51,692 nucleotides of DNA from Caballeronia terrestris (GTDB taxonomy: Bacteria; Pseudomonadota; Gammaproteobacteria; Burkholderiales; Burkholderiaceae). The position numbers were made by a program, and so were the translations under genes. The notes under the pieces are model-generated. The model saw only the letters and a program-made list of their open reading frames with translations, did not search any database and was not told where the DNA came from. This document shows, piece by piece, positions 7,859-16,765 of the stretch (the first letter of the stretch is position 1; each line of letters opens with the position of its first letter). Location: assembly GCF_001544515.1 (NCBI RefSeq), contig NZ_FCOL02000038.1:1-51692 (forward strand), in the 5' to 3' direction.

Positions 7859-8521
7859 TTGAACCTGCAAGCTGTCCGCCGTCCGCTGAAAGATGATCTG
7901 ATCCAGTACATTGCTTCTCGCACGCCAGCAGTTTTCTTTCAGCGTGTCGTGGAAGAAATCGAAGCTGGACATTCCGATGCGCATCGGCACGCGGTCACGT
8001 TCGATGACCCGGAAAGGTTCCGGGTGCACCCGCAACTACAACACTACCGGTCGAGCGAAGCGTTGCGCAAGGCGGCAAATCACGCCGGGATGATTGTCGC
8101 GGCCCCGCACACCGAACCCAAAGGCGAACGCTTCAGTCTTGTCGCCAGCGGTGAGATACGCTTTGGTCAGATTTGCGTCCCCTTCAACAACAGCACGCCA
8201 AGACAGGCCAAGCATCGCCGGATGATTGCTGCCGTCAATGATCGACTGGAACCAGCAAACCGTGACCTGTTCACCGGGAATGCGGAACCACTTCCCGAGG
8301 GCTTGGGCTGCTTGATCGTTGCGATAAAACCGCACCGGCGAGAGCCGCAGTCGGTACCCTTCGGCGTAATGGTCGGAGTGCCGTATAGCAACCTCACAGA
8401 CTGGCATCTGTTCGTACCTGTCTCCGATGTGATGGCTGCATACCACCCAGAAGAGAAGATCGAAGTCCCAGACTTGGCGTTTGCTACCTTGAAGCGCCGT
8501 ATGGGCGAATCGGAAAAGTAA
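7859..8521 (+). CDS. Unknown 220-aa partner of the XRE/ImmA protein
   Basis: The start is a TTG preceded by ATAGGAG at good spacing; the nearest upstream ATG (7820) runs into a stop at once. The protein is soluble-looking, with mixed alpha/beta composition, repeated His and Pro residues (DAHRHAVTFDDPERF, AAPHTEPKGERFSL) and conserved-looking hydrophobic strands (GLGCLIVAIKP, WHLFVPVSDVM). No catalytic motif is recognised. Its stop is two bases before the ATG of the XRE/ImmA gene, so the two are surely co-translated. By analogy with operons where an ImmA/IrrE protease acts on a partner or repressor, this may be the toxin, antitoxin or substrate; that is inference. Confidence 0.75.
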   Translation: MNLQAVRRPLKDDLIQYIASRTPAVFFQRVVEEIEAGHSDAHRHAVTFDDPERFRVHPQLQHYRSSEALRKAANHAGMIVAAPHTEPKGERFSLVASGEIRFGQICVPFNNSTPRQAKHRRMIAAVNDRLEPANRDLFTGNAEPLPEGLGCLIVAIKPHRREPQSVPFGVMVGVPYSNLTDWHLFVPVSDVMAAYHPEEKIEVPDLAFATLKRRMGESEK

Positions 8522-8523
8522 CA

Positions 8524-9726
8524 ATGCGAATCGGAGTTTCAGGCTTCCAGCCCGAACGCCTTACACAGGCACGTCTTTGCCGGGGATTGACGCAGACAGC
8601 GTTGGCGGCGAAGGTGGGGAAGTCGTCGGGTACCGTCTCGAAGTGGGAGAAGGGCGACCAAGTTCCTGAATCGGAAGCGCTTCAGCGCTTGGCCGATCAT
8701 CTTGGTATGCCGACTTCTTGGTTTCTCACCGCACTGCCAGGCTACGGCGACAAGGTCTGTTTCTTCAGAAGTACGGCAGCAGTCACCAAAGAAGCACAGA
8801 CCATAGCTGACATTCGCCTGAAGTGGCTGAATGAGATCAGTCTCGTTCTTCAGGATTGGGTAGATTGGCCTACGGTGAACGTTCCGCGTCTCGGCGCGAA
8901 TGACCACCTGAAGATCACCGATGCCGACATCGAGCAAGCGGCGCAGGAGTGCCGACGACAGTGGAATCTCGGCCTTGGTCCGATCTCCGATATGGTGCTG
9001 GCGTTGGAGAACGCGGGCGTCATTTGTGTCCGGGAAGAACTTGGTTACACGCGGATGGACGGCGCATCACAATGGTTTGACACCGATGGACGTCCCTATG
9101 TGTTTCTTGCTGCGGACAAAGCAAACGGTGTTCGCAGTAGATTTGACGCGGCACACGAACTGGGGCATCTGGTACTCCATCGAGACATCGACGATGTGGA
9201 GTTCATGAAGCGGTATCCCGAGATCGAACGGCAAGCGCATCTGTTCGCCGCTGCATTCTTGCTACCAGCGGAAACGTTCGCAGCAGAAATGATTCGTCCT
9301 AGCCTTGACACCTTTCTCGCACTGAAGCTGCGTTGGAAGGTATCGGTTGCTGCAATGATTATGCGCTGCCGTCAGTTGGAGATCATCGACGAAGCCTACG
9401 CGACCCGCCTATGGAAAAACTACAGCGCACGCGGCTGGCGGAAAGGTGAACCTCTTGACGACCGACTTGGTTTTGAGTCGGTACGCCTACTTCCCCGAAC
9501 TATCAATCTGCTTCTGTCCGAAGGCGGATTGACGAAGGAAGGGCTTCTTGTGTCAGTGGGGTTTGGCGCAACTGATTGCGAAGGGCTTTGCGGACTGCCG
9601 GAAGGATTCTTTAGTCATCAATCAAGCGTTTCATCGCTGGACGCGGTTCGATTGAAGAAGCAGTCCGTAGACGGGTCCCCGCCGTCCCCGGCAGGAACAG
9701 TGTTGCAATTCCCGCGTAAGGCTTGA
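8524..9726 (+). CDS. XRE-family regulator fused to an ImmA/IrrE metallopeptidase
   Basis: A 400-aa two-domain protein. Residues about 12-65 are a Cro/C1 helix-turn-helix (LTQTALAAKVGKSSGTVSKW). Residues about 150-265 are an ImmA/IrrE-type zinc peptidase: HELGH at 211-215 supplies the two His ligands and the catalytic Glu, and ERQAHLFAAAFLLPAE (235-250) is the usual third-ligand helix. The C-terminal 140 residues are less conserved. The family cleaves or senses regulators, as ImmA does with the ICEBs1 repressor, and many fused forms sit in toxin-antitoxin or phage-defence operons. It follows the unknown 220-aa gene by two bases. All visible zinc-site residues are present, so an active protease is expected. 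Confidence 0.88.
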   Translation: MRIGVSGFQPERLTQARLCRGLTQTALAAKVGKSSGTVSKWEKGDQVPESEALQRLADHLGMPTSWFLTALPGYGDKVCFFRSTAAVTKEAQTIADIRLKWLNEISLVLQDWVDWPTVNVPRLGANDHLKITDADIEQAAQECRRQWNLGLGPISDMVLALENAGVICVREELGYTRMDGASQWFDTDGRPYVFLAADKANGVRSRFDAAHELGHLVLHRDIDDVEFMKRYPEIERQAHLFAAAFLLPAETFAAEMIRPSLDTFLALKLRWKVSVAAMIMRCRQLEIIDEAYATRLWKNYSARGWRKGEPLDDRLGFESVRLLPRTINLLLSEGGLTKEGLLVSVGFGATDCEGLCGLPEGFFSHQSSVSSLDAVRLKKQSVDGSPPSPAGTVLQFPRKA

Positions 9727-10005
9727 CAGTGAGATTTGCAGTGTCAGCGCCAACCGACCGGGCGGCGCTGCAATCACATCGGTCACGACAGTACTGGCGT
9801 AATCGACCATCGCGAAATGGTCGGCGGCTGGAACGACGGTGTACCGGCAGTTCGACCTCAACCGTTGCCGACACGACAGTTAACAGCATCACTGGCATAC
9901 CGCCCTCATATCACCGTCACCGACGTACCACTATCGGTGGGTAGTACCATCACCGACTACCAACATCATCGACATACCGCCATTACGTGTAACAGGACCA
10001 TCGTC
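9727..10005. other. Degenerate repeat-like spacer before the minisatellite
   Basis: No gene is seen. Blocks such as ACCATCAC, CATCACTGGCA and CACCGTCAC recur with changes, as though the tandem array that starts at 10006 once extended further left and has eroded. A weak open frame runs through it but is an artefact of the repeat. Confidence 0.4.
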
Positions 10006-10159
10006 GGCAACACCATCACTGGTAACACCATCACTGGTAACACCATTACTGGTAACACCTGTCACCGGCAACACCATCATTGGCAACATCTGTCATCGAC
10101 ACCACCGTCACTGGCAACACCTCACCGGCAACAACTGTCACCGGCAGCACCGTCATTGG
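10006..10159 (+). repeat. 15/16-bp minisatellite, about ten units
   Basis: Head-to-tail units of the form GGYAACACCRTCAYT. The best three (10006-10050) are nearly perfect 15-mers; later units drift and gain one base. There are no unique spacers, so it is not a CRISPR array. In frame it would give a GNTITGNTITG-type peptide, but the frame is lost in the drifted units. It abuts the stop codon of the small membrane-protein pseudogene. Confidence 0.8.
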
Positions 10160-10386
10160 CCCGCCGACAGGTACACGGCGAAACCATTGACCAAGCCGCC
10201 CACCGTCGAGACTAGGTTATTCGCGACCTGACCTGAGATGGCCCCGGTTCCAAGCCGTATCAACACGAAGCCGCCGAGCCATCCACCCATGAATGCCCGG
10301 AACCCCGAGAGCGCCTACGCCGAATTATCGCGGATGGTGTAGAGGAACCACTGTCGCACGAATTGCCGTACCTTCTTCCTATTCAT
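10153..10386 (-). pseudogene. Small membrane protein with an in-frame amber stop
   Basis: On the minus strand a 78-codon frame runs from ATG (10384-10386) to TGA (10153-10155). It starts MNRKKVRQFVRQWFLYTIRD and ends with a hydrophobic, glycine-rich region (GGWLGGFVLIRLGTGAI ... STVGGLVNGFAVYL) that could form one or two membrane helices. Codon 24 is TAG (10315-10317), so only a product restarting at a later ATG could be made. Size and make-up suggest a phage holin-like or element-borne membrane protein; I cannot name the family. It lies 57 bp downstream of the restriction-modification gene. Confidence 0.5.
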
Positions 10387-10443
10387 CCGGCCAACCCGAT
10401 GCTCGCCTTTTTCCCGTTCATATCTGCGGCTGATGAAAATCGC

Positions 10444-13400
10444 TCACGCCGTCATTGCATCCGAAGCACCAGTCGGTGCCACCAGCTTATCAACCGTGAC
10501 GCCCGGCTGCTGAATATCGAGAGGCGGCAACGACTTCACGATCTTCATCGTTTCGAGACTGACGGTCACGACCCGTTGAAACAGTTCCAACGGGTAGCGA
10601 GGATTGTTCATCGTCTCAGTCGCGTAGTCGTTCGCGTCATTGACGATGCCGCTATCTTTCTCAGTCTTGACGCACTGCCGTTCGATGACCCAATCAAGCG
10701 CGGGCTTGCCGTTGACGACATATTCGTAGGCTTCCACGGGAATACCCGTCAGCGTGATCTTATTGTTGTATATCAACGTAGTTAGGTCTTTGTCCTTGCC
10801 ATTCTTCCCGTTGCGCATCTTCTCGACACGGTAGTCGGCGTCGGTCAACAGCAGTCCACCACCCTCGATCTGCAACGGATGCTTCTCCACCGTCTCGTAA
10901 TTGACGTGCAAGTCCGCCAGCTTGCGCCCAGCCTTCGAGAACGCCCAGAAGTCGGCAGCCGTCTTTACACAAGGAATGCGCGGTAGTTCCTTGCTGAGAT
11001 TGTCAGCGTATCGTTCCCGGTACTCCGGCGAATGCAGCAAACCGTAAACGTAATAGAACAGGTCTTCCTTGCAGATTGCTTCGCCTTGATAGGCCCCTTG
11101 GAAGGATCGCAAGGCTTCGTCTGTAAGCGCATCGCGCCGCCGATGGCGCAGTGCTTCTACACTTTCGTCCGTTTCGAATAACTCTTCGTTGGCGGATACA
11201 TCGAACGACGTTTCTTCTCCGGTGGCTTCGTAGAGATAAAGCGGAAAACACTGACCTGTTTGCATCAAGTGCAAATCGGCCAAGTGGTCCGACATAAGAA
11301 CGGAGAAATCCTTCTGAGCGCCTACCGCATTCATACAGATAATTCGATTCTCCGCAACTTCGTTGGGGAAAATTCTGTTCATCTGGTAGACCATGTTATT
11401 CATGCGCCTGTTGAAGTACATCCACGTTTTTGTGAATGGACGATACATCGCACGAACTATTGACTTTGGTTCGAAATTTAGCGGCTTACCCCGCAAAATG
11501 TCGTTTTTGAGAGCGCGCCCCCAGCTTATCTTTGTTGAGTCAAAATCCAAGAAGATGTCAAGGTCTGCTTCTCCGCTCGTCTTCCCGCGAGTTATGTTGA
11601 AGCGCGCAAGCTCCGAATTGTAAAAATCAATGCTTTTCCGTATGTTGGGTTCAAGATGCGCTTTGGAGAAGTTATAGCACCACGCGTCCTTACTTGTGTC
11701 AATACCTTTCGAGTAATTAGCGAACACCTTCGCTTCGTCGCCCTTTTTATCGCCCAAGACAATAAAATCGGAAAAGCTCGTATTACGTTGACGAAGCCAA
11801 TCGCCATGCTGATCGGGCGTGACGACTCGCCAACCTTCGCTTTTTGTTACCCCCGCCACGCTGCCGAAGTTTGCGACCCTCAATAGCTTTTCATCACGGC
11901 TCAGGTAGTCACCAATGTCATGATAAAAAATCTGCCCGTGTTGTGCGGCACGGGGATTCTTGACCAAGATCGAAATTGCGACCGGTGCACGGCTCCCGAC
12001 GCCAAATATGTTGTCTTTTTCCTTTCGACGTGCCTCTCCTGACGTGCGGGCATTGCCGCGCAGATGAAATACGTAGATGCTAGAAAACTCTTCTGTCAAA
12101 CACTGGCGCAAACCGCCAAAAGTGCCCGTTTCCAAGAAATTGGCGTTTGTCACGAATCCGATCACTCCACTGTCACCGACGCGATCACTAGCCCAGCGGA
12201 TCGCGCGAACATAGCTATCATAGAGCGCATTCTTCAAAGTCGCATTTGACCTCTCGGCGTAAGTTCGGCGGATACGTTCGTCCAGGTGTGTATATGCGAC
12301 GTTCTGGTTATTGTCGTTCGCATTCTCTTGGACACCTGAATACGGCGGGTTGCCTACGATAACTCTGATGTCTAACTTCTTCTGCTTCTTTCGCCGGGCG
12401 CTGTTCTGCACCAATAAAGCGTCAACCATGTCTTCCTTTTCGTACATCTGGAAGGTATCTGAAAGACAGATGCCTTCGAAAGGCTGGTACTCGCCGCCGA
12501 CAATGCCGTGATACACGGCCTCAATATTGACCGCCGCAATGTAGTACGCCAGCAGCACGATCTCGTTCGCGTGAATTTCGTGTTTATACTTGTGCGGCAG
12601 TTCTTCCGGCTTTATGAGTCCGCTTTGTAACAGCCGCGTCACGAACGTGCCCGTACCGACGAACGGGTCGATGATGTGCACGCCCTTACTTCCCAAGGTC
12701 TGGCCGAACTCAGCTTGCAAGACGTGGGCGACGCTGTGGATGATGAAGTCCACGACTTCAATCGGCGTGTAAACAATTCCTAGTTTGTCTCTTAGAAGCG
12801 GGAACGCCTTCGCGAAGAAGTTGTTATAAAGTTCAACGACGATCTTTTGCTTACCAGCCGCGCTGTTGATGCCCTCGGCCCGCATCTTCACGCTTTCATA
12901 GAACCGGTCCAGCGTATCAGCTTCCTTGTCGAGTCGGTGTTCCTGCAACGCGTCCAGCACATCCTGCATCGCAATCGACATCGGGTTGTGCTTCGCGAAG
13001 CTGTAATCCTCGAACAACGCGTCGAACACTGGCTTGGTGATCAGGTGCTGCGCAAGCATCTCGACGATTTCGCCGTCCGTGATGCTGCCGTTCAGATCGT
13101 CACGCAGTTCATGGACGAACGCATCAAAGGCTTCACGTTCCTTTTTGTTCTCGGGGTTCTCGATAATGCCGGTAATGCGGTCGATATGCGTTCGGGCAAT
13201 CTTCGCAATATCATTGGCCCAATCCTCCCAATGGTGCCGATTGCCGACCTTCTGGACCAGCTTCGCGTAAATCGCCTTCTCGATCTCGCCGATCTCGAAT
13301 TCAAGGTCCCCTTGCGTCGGTTCCGTCTTCTTCTTTGCGACCTTTCCGAGGTTGAAGCTGCCTTTTCCGGCGTCCTTTTTCGTGCCTTTCCCCTTTTGCT

Positions 13401-15414
13401 TCTTCTGAACCTTGTCGGTGATGGCGATCACTTCCATCTTGCTGGTGTCCTTGCCGATCAGGTCCAGCTTGTTCACCATCGCATCGAACTTGTCGTCATG
13501 CGACCGCAGGGCTTGCAGCACCTGCCACACAACCTTGTAGGTCTGGTTGTCGTTCAAGGCTTCGTGCGGTTCGACCCCTGCCGGAATCACCACCGGAAGG
13601 ATCACGTATCCGCGCTTCTTGCCGGGAGCGTTGCGCATCACCCGCCCCACTGACTGAACCACGTCCACTTGTGAATTTCGCGGTGTGAGAAACAACACGG
13701 CATCAAGCGCAGGAACATCAACGCCCTCTGACAAGCACCGCACATTGCTCAGAATCCGGCAAGTATTGTCGGGCACTTCGGCCTTCAACCACGCCAGCTT
13801 GGCGTCTTTCTGGCTGGCGTTCATGCTGCCATCGACGTGTTCCGCTTCACAAACCAGACGCGCCGCCTGTTCAAACTCTTCCGTCGCTTCCGCTTCTTGG
13901 TACGCTTCGACAACTTCTTGAAACATACCAGCGATCTGCTTTGAACTAACTTTCGCACCCTTCGAAATCTCGATGACCTGACAAAAGGCCACCGCACGTT
14001 TCATCGGATCACCATCGCCCACCAGTTGTTCGGTCAATCCTTGCTTCGAAAGCGCCTTCCAGCAGCCGACGATCCGGGCAGCGTCGTCTACCTTCAACTG
14101 GTTGTTCTCGTCCTTCAACAGGTCTTGAAGTCGTCGGCTGACGTGCGCCTCTTCGACTGCCAGAACGATCACCTTGTAGTCAACCAGAAGACCGCGCTTG
14201 ACCGCTTCCGAGAATGTGAGGACGAAAAGCTCCTCGCCGTACAGTGCGCTGTCGTCCATCGAACACAGCGCGACGTTATCCCGTTCCGCAGTCACCTTGG
14301 CAGAATCACCATAGATGCGCGGCGTCGCCGTCATGTACAGGCGCTTGGCGGCACGGATGTAATCGGCATCATGAACACGAACAAAGGTGCTCTCGTCCTC
14401 GCTATCGAACGTTGCACCGGTCGTCCGGTGTGCCTCATCACAGACGATCAGGTCGAAGTCCGCCATCCCACAATCCTTCTGCGCGCGGCTGATAACCTCA
14501 ATCGAGTGATAGGTGCTGAAAACCACGCTCATGTGGTCCGCGTCGTGGCGCTTTGCCATTTCGGCAGCGAGCTTCGCCGAATTCGTCGTCGCGGGATATT
14601 GAAGTTCGTGGACGTATGTCTGGATCGAGTCGTCTTCCTTCTTGCCCTTCTTCTTGCCAACGTCACTATCCGAGCAAACTGCGAAGCTGTGGAGCGGCGT
14701 CCCGCTCTCCTGCGTCCATTCAGTCAGTGTCTGCGACAAGAGCGAAAGGCTCGGTACGAGAAACAGAACCCGCTTACCAGCGCCCGCCAATTTTTCTGCG
14801 ACTTTGAGGCTGGTAAAGGTCTTGCCGGTTCCGCAGGACATGATAAGTTTGCCTCGGTCGGCTTCGGTCAAACCGTGTTCGACTCCGTTCAAGGCAGCAA
14901 TCTGATGGTCCCGCAACTTCTTCTTGGGCTTGATAACCGGCGCCGTCTTGGGCTGATACTTCGCCCAATCGATCTGGCTGATTTCGAGGGCAGCCATGTC
15001 GATCTTCGTTACCGGTGTTTGCTGGTCGAACAGCGCGTCCTCAGCGTGGTTGCTCCACGGGGCGCTGGTCGTGGCTACGATGATGCGATGCGTGAAAGGC
15101 TTCTTGCCGGAGGCAGTGAAGAAACTATCGATGTCCGACTTCTGAACCTTGTAGTCTGCCGCGTACATCTTGCACTGAACAGCATGGACCTCCCCGGTTG
15201 CTGTCTTCGCAACCAGATCAATGCCAGCGTCTTGTTTACTGAGACCATTCAGCGCCGCCCATTCCCCGTAAGTCCACACGTCGCTGTACAAGTCCCGATA
15301 TGTGGCCTCGTTGCGGAGATAGCAGAGGATCAACTCCTCGAAATAGGTGCCCTTTTCTTTTTCTGATACGGCAGCTTTGCGGAAGGATTCTAGGAGCGTT
15401 TCGAGAGCGGTCAT
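10444..15414 (-). CDS. Single-polypeptide restriction-modification enzyme (type ISP-like)
   Basis: A 1656-aa protein with all activities in one chain, in the order known for LlaGI and LlaBIII. Residues 20-130 are an Mrr-like nuclease (QDAGIDL with Asp66, then AVQCK with Gln80 and Lys82). An SF2 translocase follows: SCGTGKT 193-199, DEAH 326-329, MTATP 361-365 and QSVGRVMR 587-594. After a coupler (about 690-870) comes a gamma-class adenine methyltransferase: VYTPIEVVDF 881-890, SAM motif DPFVGTGTF 916-924 and NPPY 1022-1025. The remainder (about 1130-1656) should be the target-recognition domain. Such enzymes methylate one strand of an asymmetric site and cut after translocation. ATG 15414 is preceded by AGGAAATT. 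The frame is intact. Integrase lies just upstream in the same direction. Confidence 0.92.
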   Translation of the reverse strand: MTALETLLESFRKAAVSEKEKGTYFEELILCYLRNEATYRDLYSDVWTYGEWAALNGLSKQDAGIDLVAKTATGEVHAVQCKMYAADYKVQKSDIDSFFTASGKKPFTHRIIVATTSAPWSNHAEDALFDQQTPVTKIDMAALEISQIDWAKYQPKTAPVIKPKKKLRDHQIAALNGVEHGLTEADRGKLIMSCGTGKTFTSLKVAEKLAGAGKRVLFLVPSLSLLSQTLTEWTQESGTPLHSFAVCSDSDVGKKKGKKEDDSIQTYVHELQYPATTNSAKLAAEMAKRHDADHMSVVFSTYHSIEVISRAQKDCGMADFDLIVCDEAHRTTGATFDSEDESTFVRVHDADYIRAAKRLYMTATPRIYGDSAKVTAERDNVALCSMDDSALYGEELFVLTFSEAVKRGLLVDYKVIVLAVEEAHVSRRLQDLLKDENNQLKVDDAARIVGCWKALSKQGLTEQLVGDGDPMKRAVAFCQVIEISKGAKVSSKQIAGMFQEVVEAYQEAEATEEFEQAARLVCEAEHVDGSMNASQKDAKLAWLKAEVPDNTCRILSNVRCLSEGVDVPALDAVLFLTPRNSQVDVVQSVGRVMRNAPGKKRGYVILPVVIPAGVEPHEALNDNQTYKVVWQVLQALRSHDDKFDAMVNKLDLIGKDTSKMEVIAITDKVQKKQKGKGTKKDAGKGSFNLGKVAKKKTEPTQGDLEFEIGEIEKAIYAKLVQKVGNRHHWEDWANDIAKIARTHIDRITGIIENPENKKEREAFDAFVHELRDDLNGSITDGEIVEMLAQHLITKPVFDALFEDYSFAKHNPMSIAMQDVLDALQEHRLDKEADTLDRFYESVKMRAEGINSAAGKQKIVVELYNNFFAKAFPLLRDKLGIVYTPIEVVDFIIHSVAHVLQAEFGQTLGSKGVHIIDPFVGTGTFVTRLLQSGLIKPEELPHKYKHEIHANEIVLLAYYIAAVNIEAVYHGIVGGEYQPFEGICLSDTFQMYEKEDMVDALLVQNSARRKKQKKLDIRVIVGNPPYSGVQENANDNNQNVAYTHLDERIRRTYAERSNATLKNALYDSYVRAIRWASDRVGDSGVIGFVTNANFLETGTFGGLRQCLTEEFSSIYVFHLRGNARTSGEARRKEKDNIFGVGSRAPVAISILVKNPRAAQHGQIFYHDIGDYLSRDEKLLRVANFGSVAGVTKSEGWRVVTPDQHGDWLRQRNTSFSDFIVLGDKKGDEAKVFANYSKGIDTSKDAWCYNFSKAHLEPNIRKSIDFYNSELARFNITRGKTSGEADLDIFLDFDSTKISWGRALKNDILRGKPLNFEPKSIVRAMYRPFTKTWMYFNRRMNNMVYQMNRIFPNEVAENRIICMNAVGAQKDFSVLMSDHLADLHLMQTGQCFPLYLYEATGEETSFDVSANEELFETDESVEALRHRRRDALTDEALRSFQGAYQGEAICKEDLFYYVYGLLHSPEYRERYADNLSKELPRIPCVKTAADFWAFSKAGRKLADLHVNYETVEKHPLQIEGGGLLLTDADYRVEKMRNGKNGKDKDLTTLIYNNKITLTGIPVEAYEYVVNGKPALDWVIERQCVKTEKDSGIVNDANDYATETMNNPRYPLELFQRVVTVSLETMKIVKSLPPLDIQQPGVTVDKLVAPTGASDAMTA

Positions 15415-15461
15415 AATTTCCTGTTTTTCGATAAAACACTGCTGACATTATGCCGTCTGAT

Positions 15462-15478
15462 GATACTTTTACAGTATC
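15462..15478. promoter_or_regulatory. Inverted repeat GATACTTTTACAGTATC upstream of the R-M gene
   Basis: GATACT and AGTATC arms surround TTTAC. It sits about 50 bp before the R-M start and overlaps the integrase 3' end. It could be an operator controlling the restriction enzyme, or a weak terminator. Restriction genes are often held back until the host is methylated, which would fit a control site here. Confidence 0.35.
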
Positions 15479-16608
15479 GGTTTTGCCGACGACTGAACGA
15501 CGGTTGACTGAATTCGCTGCAACGATTCGCCGATGTCCGCCGCTTCAAGACTGACGTAGTGGCGGTGCAAAACGTCGCCGCGCTTGGGGGCGTGGCCCAG
15601 AATTCGTCGCAAGATGGCGTCCCCGATTTCCAACCTTGCGCCGATACTCGCGAGGAGCTTTCTTAGGTCATGTAGCGTGAATTCCGGCGCACCGGCTCGC
15701 GTTGCCATTTCCGTTACATGGTCCGCTGACAGGCCGTCGAATAACAATTGTTGCGGTTCCAGTCCGTGGCAACGCCGAACCAAGATATGCCGCATGGATT
15801 CGGTGATCGGTAGAGAGTGCGGCCTCTTTCCCTTTGTCTCCGGGATCGAAAGCACCTTGTTATCAAGGTCAACGTCTCTGCGTCGGACGGCACGACCCTC
15901 ATTTTTTCGAAGCCCTGTGAACACGATCAGGCGGAGATAGTCGCCTTGTCTTTCGGGAAGGCTATCAACCGCCTTCCACCATGCAGGAAGGTCCCGCTCA
16001 CCGAGGTTTCTCGAACGCGGTTGCGGGCGATCAGGCATCAGACCAGCAGCACTCAGGCGGAGAAACGGGTTCTCGATGCTGACGCTGTGGACCGCGAAGA
16101 GGAACTTGATGATCGATCCAACGAGTCCACGCCCCAGATCGACTATCGCAGCGCCCTTCGTCTGAGCGAACGCATAGCAATGGGCGCCAAATGCCGGTTC
16201 CTTCAAAGCGGAAACCGGTCTGTCAAACCAGTCGGCGAAATGGGTTTTGAGGACGGACTCGTAACGCGCCAAGCTGGACGCCTTCACTTTCTTTGCCTTC
16301 CCGTATTCCGGCAGAACCTGTCTGAGGGTCGGCAATTGCGCCCGTACCGGGGCGACGATGTACTCCCCGGCGCGGCAACGTCGAAGGATCGGCAACGCCA
16401 ATTCCCGCGCCTCATCCACTGTCAGCAGCGGCCAACGCCCGAGAGTTACCCTGATTTGTTTTCCGCGAGAAGTCGTCGCAACAACAAAAGTCTGAGTTCG
16501 CGCCCCGATTCTGAGACAAAGACCGCAGAGCCTTCGATCCCGCAGAACGCTTCCAGCCTTCCCCGCACCCTTGCCTATCAGGGCATCCGAAAGAGTTACA
16601 ATCGCCAT
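15469..16608 (-). CDS. Tyrosine recombinase (phage/island integrase)
   Basis: I place the start at ATG 16608 (MAIVTLSDALIGKG), giving 379 aa; a longer frame to 16836 would run back into ychF and has no integrase-like sequence. The N-terminal DUF4102-like arm-binding region includes LRIGARTQTFVVATTSRGK and VTLGRWPLLTVDEAR. The core-binding domain follows (about 95-200). The catalytic domain shows Arg234 (FTGLRKNEG), a Lys near 259 (ETKGKR), His313 and Arg316 (LHDLRK), His339 (LGHAPKRGD) and Tyr351 (HRHYV), so the set looks complete. It should integrate and excise the island. Its 5' end faces ychF, placing the attachment site in the short gap or in the start of ychF. Confidence 0.9.
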   Translation of the reverse strand: MAIVTLSDALIGKGAGKAGSVLRDRRLCGLCLRIGARTQTFVVATTSRGKQIRVTLGRWPLLTVDEARELALPILRRCRAGEYIVAPVRAQLPTLRQVLPEYGKAKKVKASSLARYESVLKTHFADWFDRPVSALKEPAFGAHCYAFAQTKGAAIVDLGRGLVGSIIKFLFAVHSVSIENPFLRLSAAGLMPDRPQPRSRNLGERDLPAWWKAVDSLPERQGDYLRLIVFTGLRKNEGRAVRRRDVDLDNKVLSIPETKGKRPHSLPITESMRHILVRRCHGLEPQQLLFDGLSADHVTEMATRAGAPEFTLHDLRKLLASIGARLEIGDAILRRILGHAPKRGDVLHRHYVSLEAADIGESLQRIQSTVVQSSAKPIL

Positions 16609-16765
16609 TTCCGTGACAAAACTCGCACAAATCGTTGAGCCAACGCCCCGATTTGGTGGCTTGTCTTGTCCCGTTGCGGTCACTGCCCGCGTCTTGATCG
16701 GTGTCAATTGGACCGAGCTACTACGCAGAGTCATCACGCAACCTATTGATTTCCCGAAGGATTCC
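16609..16765. other. Probable island/chromosome junction (attachment region)
   Basis: This 157-bp gap lies between the integrase start (minus) and ychF start (plus). Base use is less G+C-rich than chromosomal DNA to the right. No tRNA is seen. AAGGA precedes ychF at good spacing. The junction may extend into the first codons of ychF, which also use unusual codons. No partner repeat can be shown because the left end of the island is probably outside the window. Confidence 0.4.

Noticed and set aside
10006..10159. CRISPR-like array
   Set aside because: Units follow each other without unique spacers and no cas genes are present.
14026..15366. A 446-codon plus-strand frame inside the R-M gene
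   Set aside because: It is antisense to the nuclease and translocase domains, which carry complete motifs; no family pattern is seen in the antisense frame.
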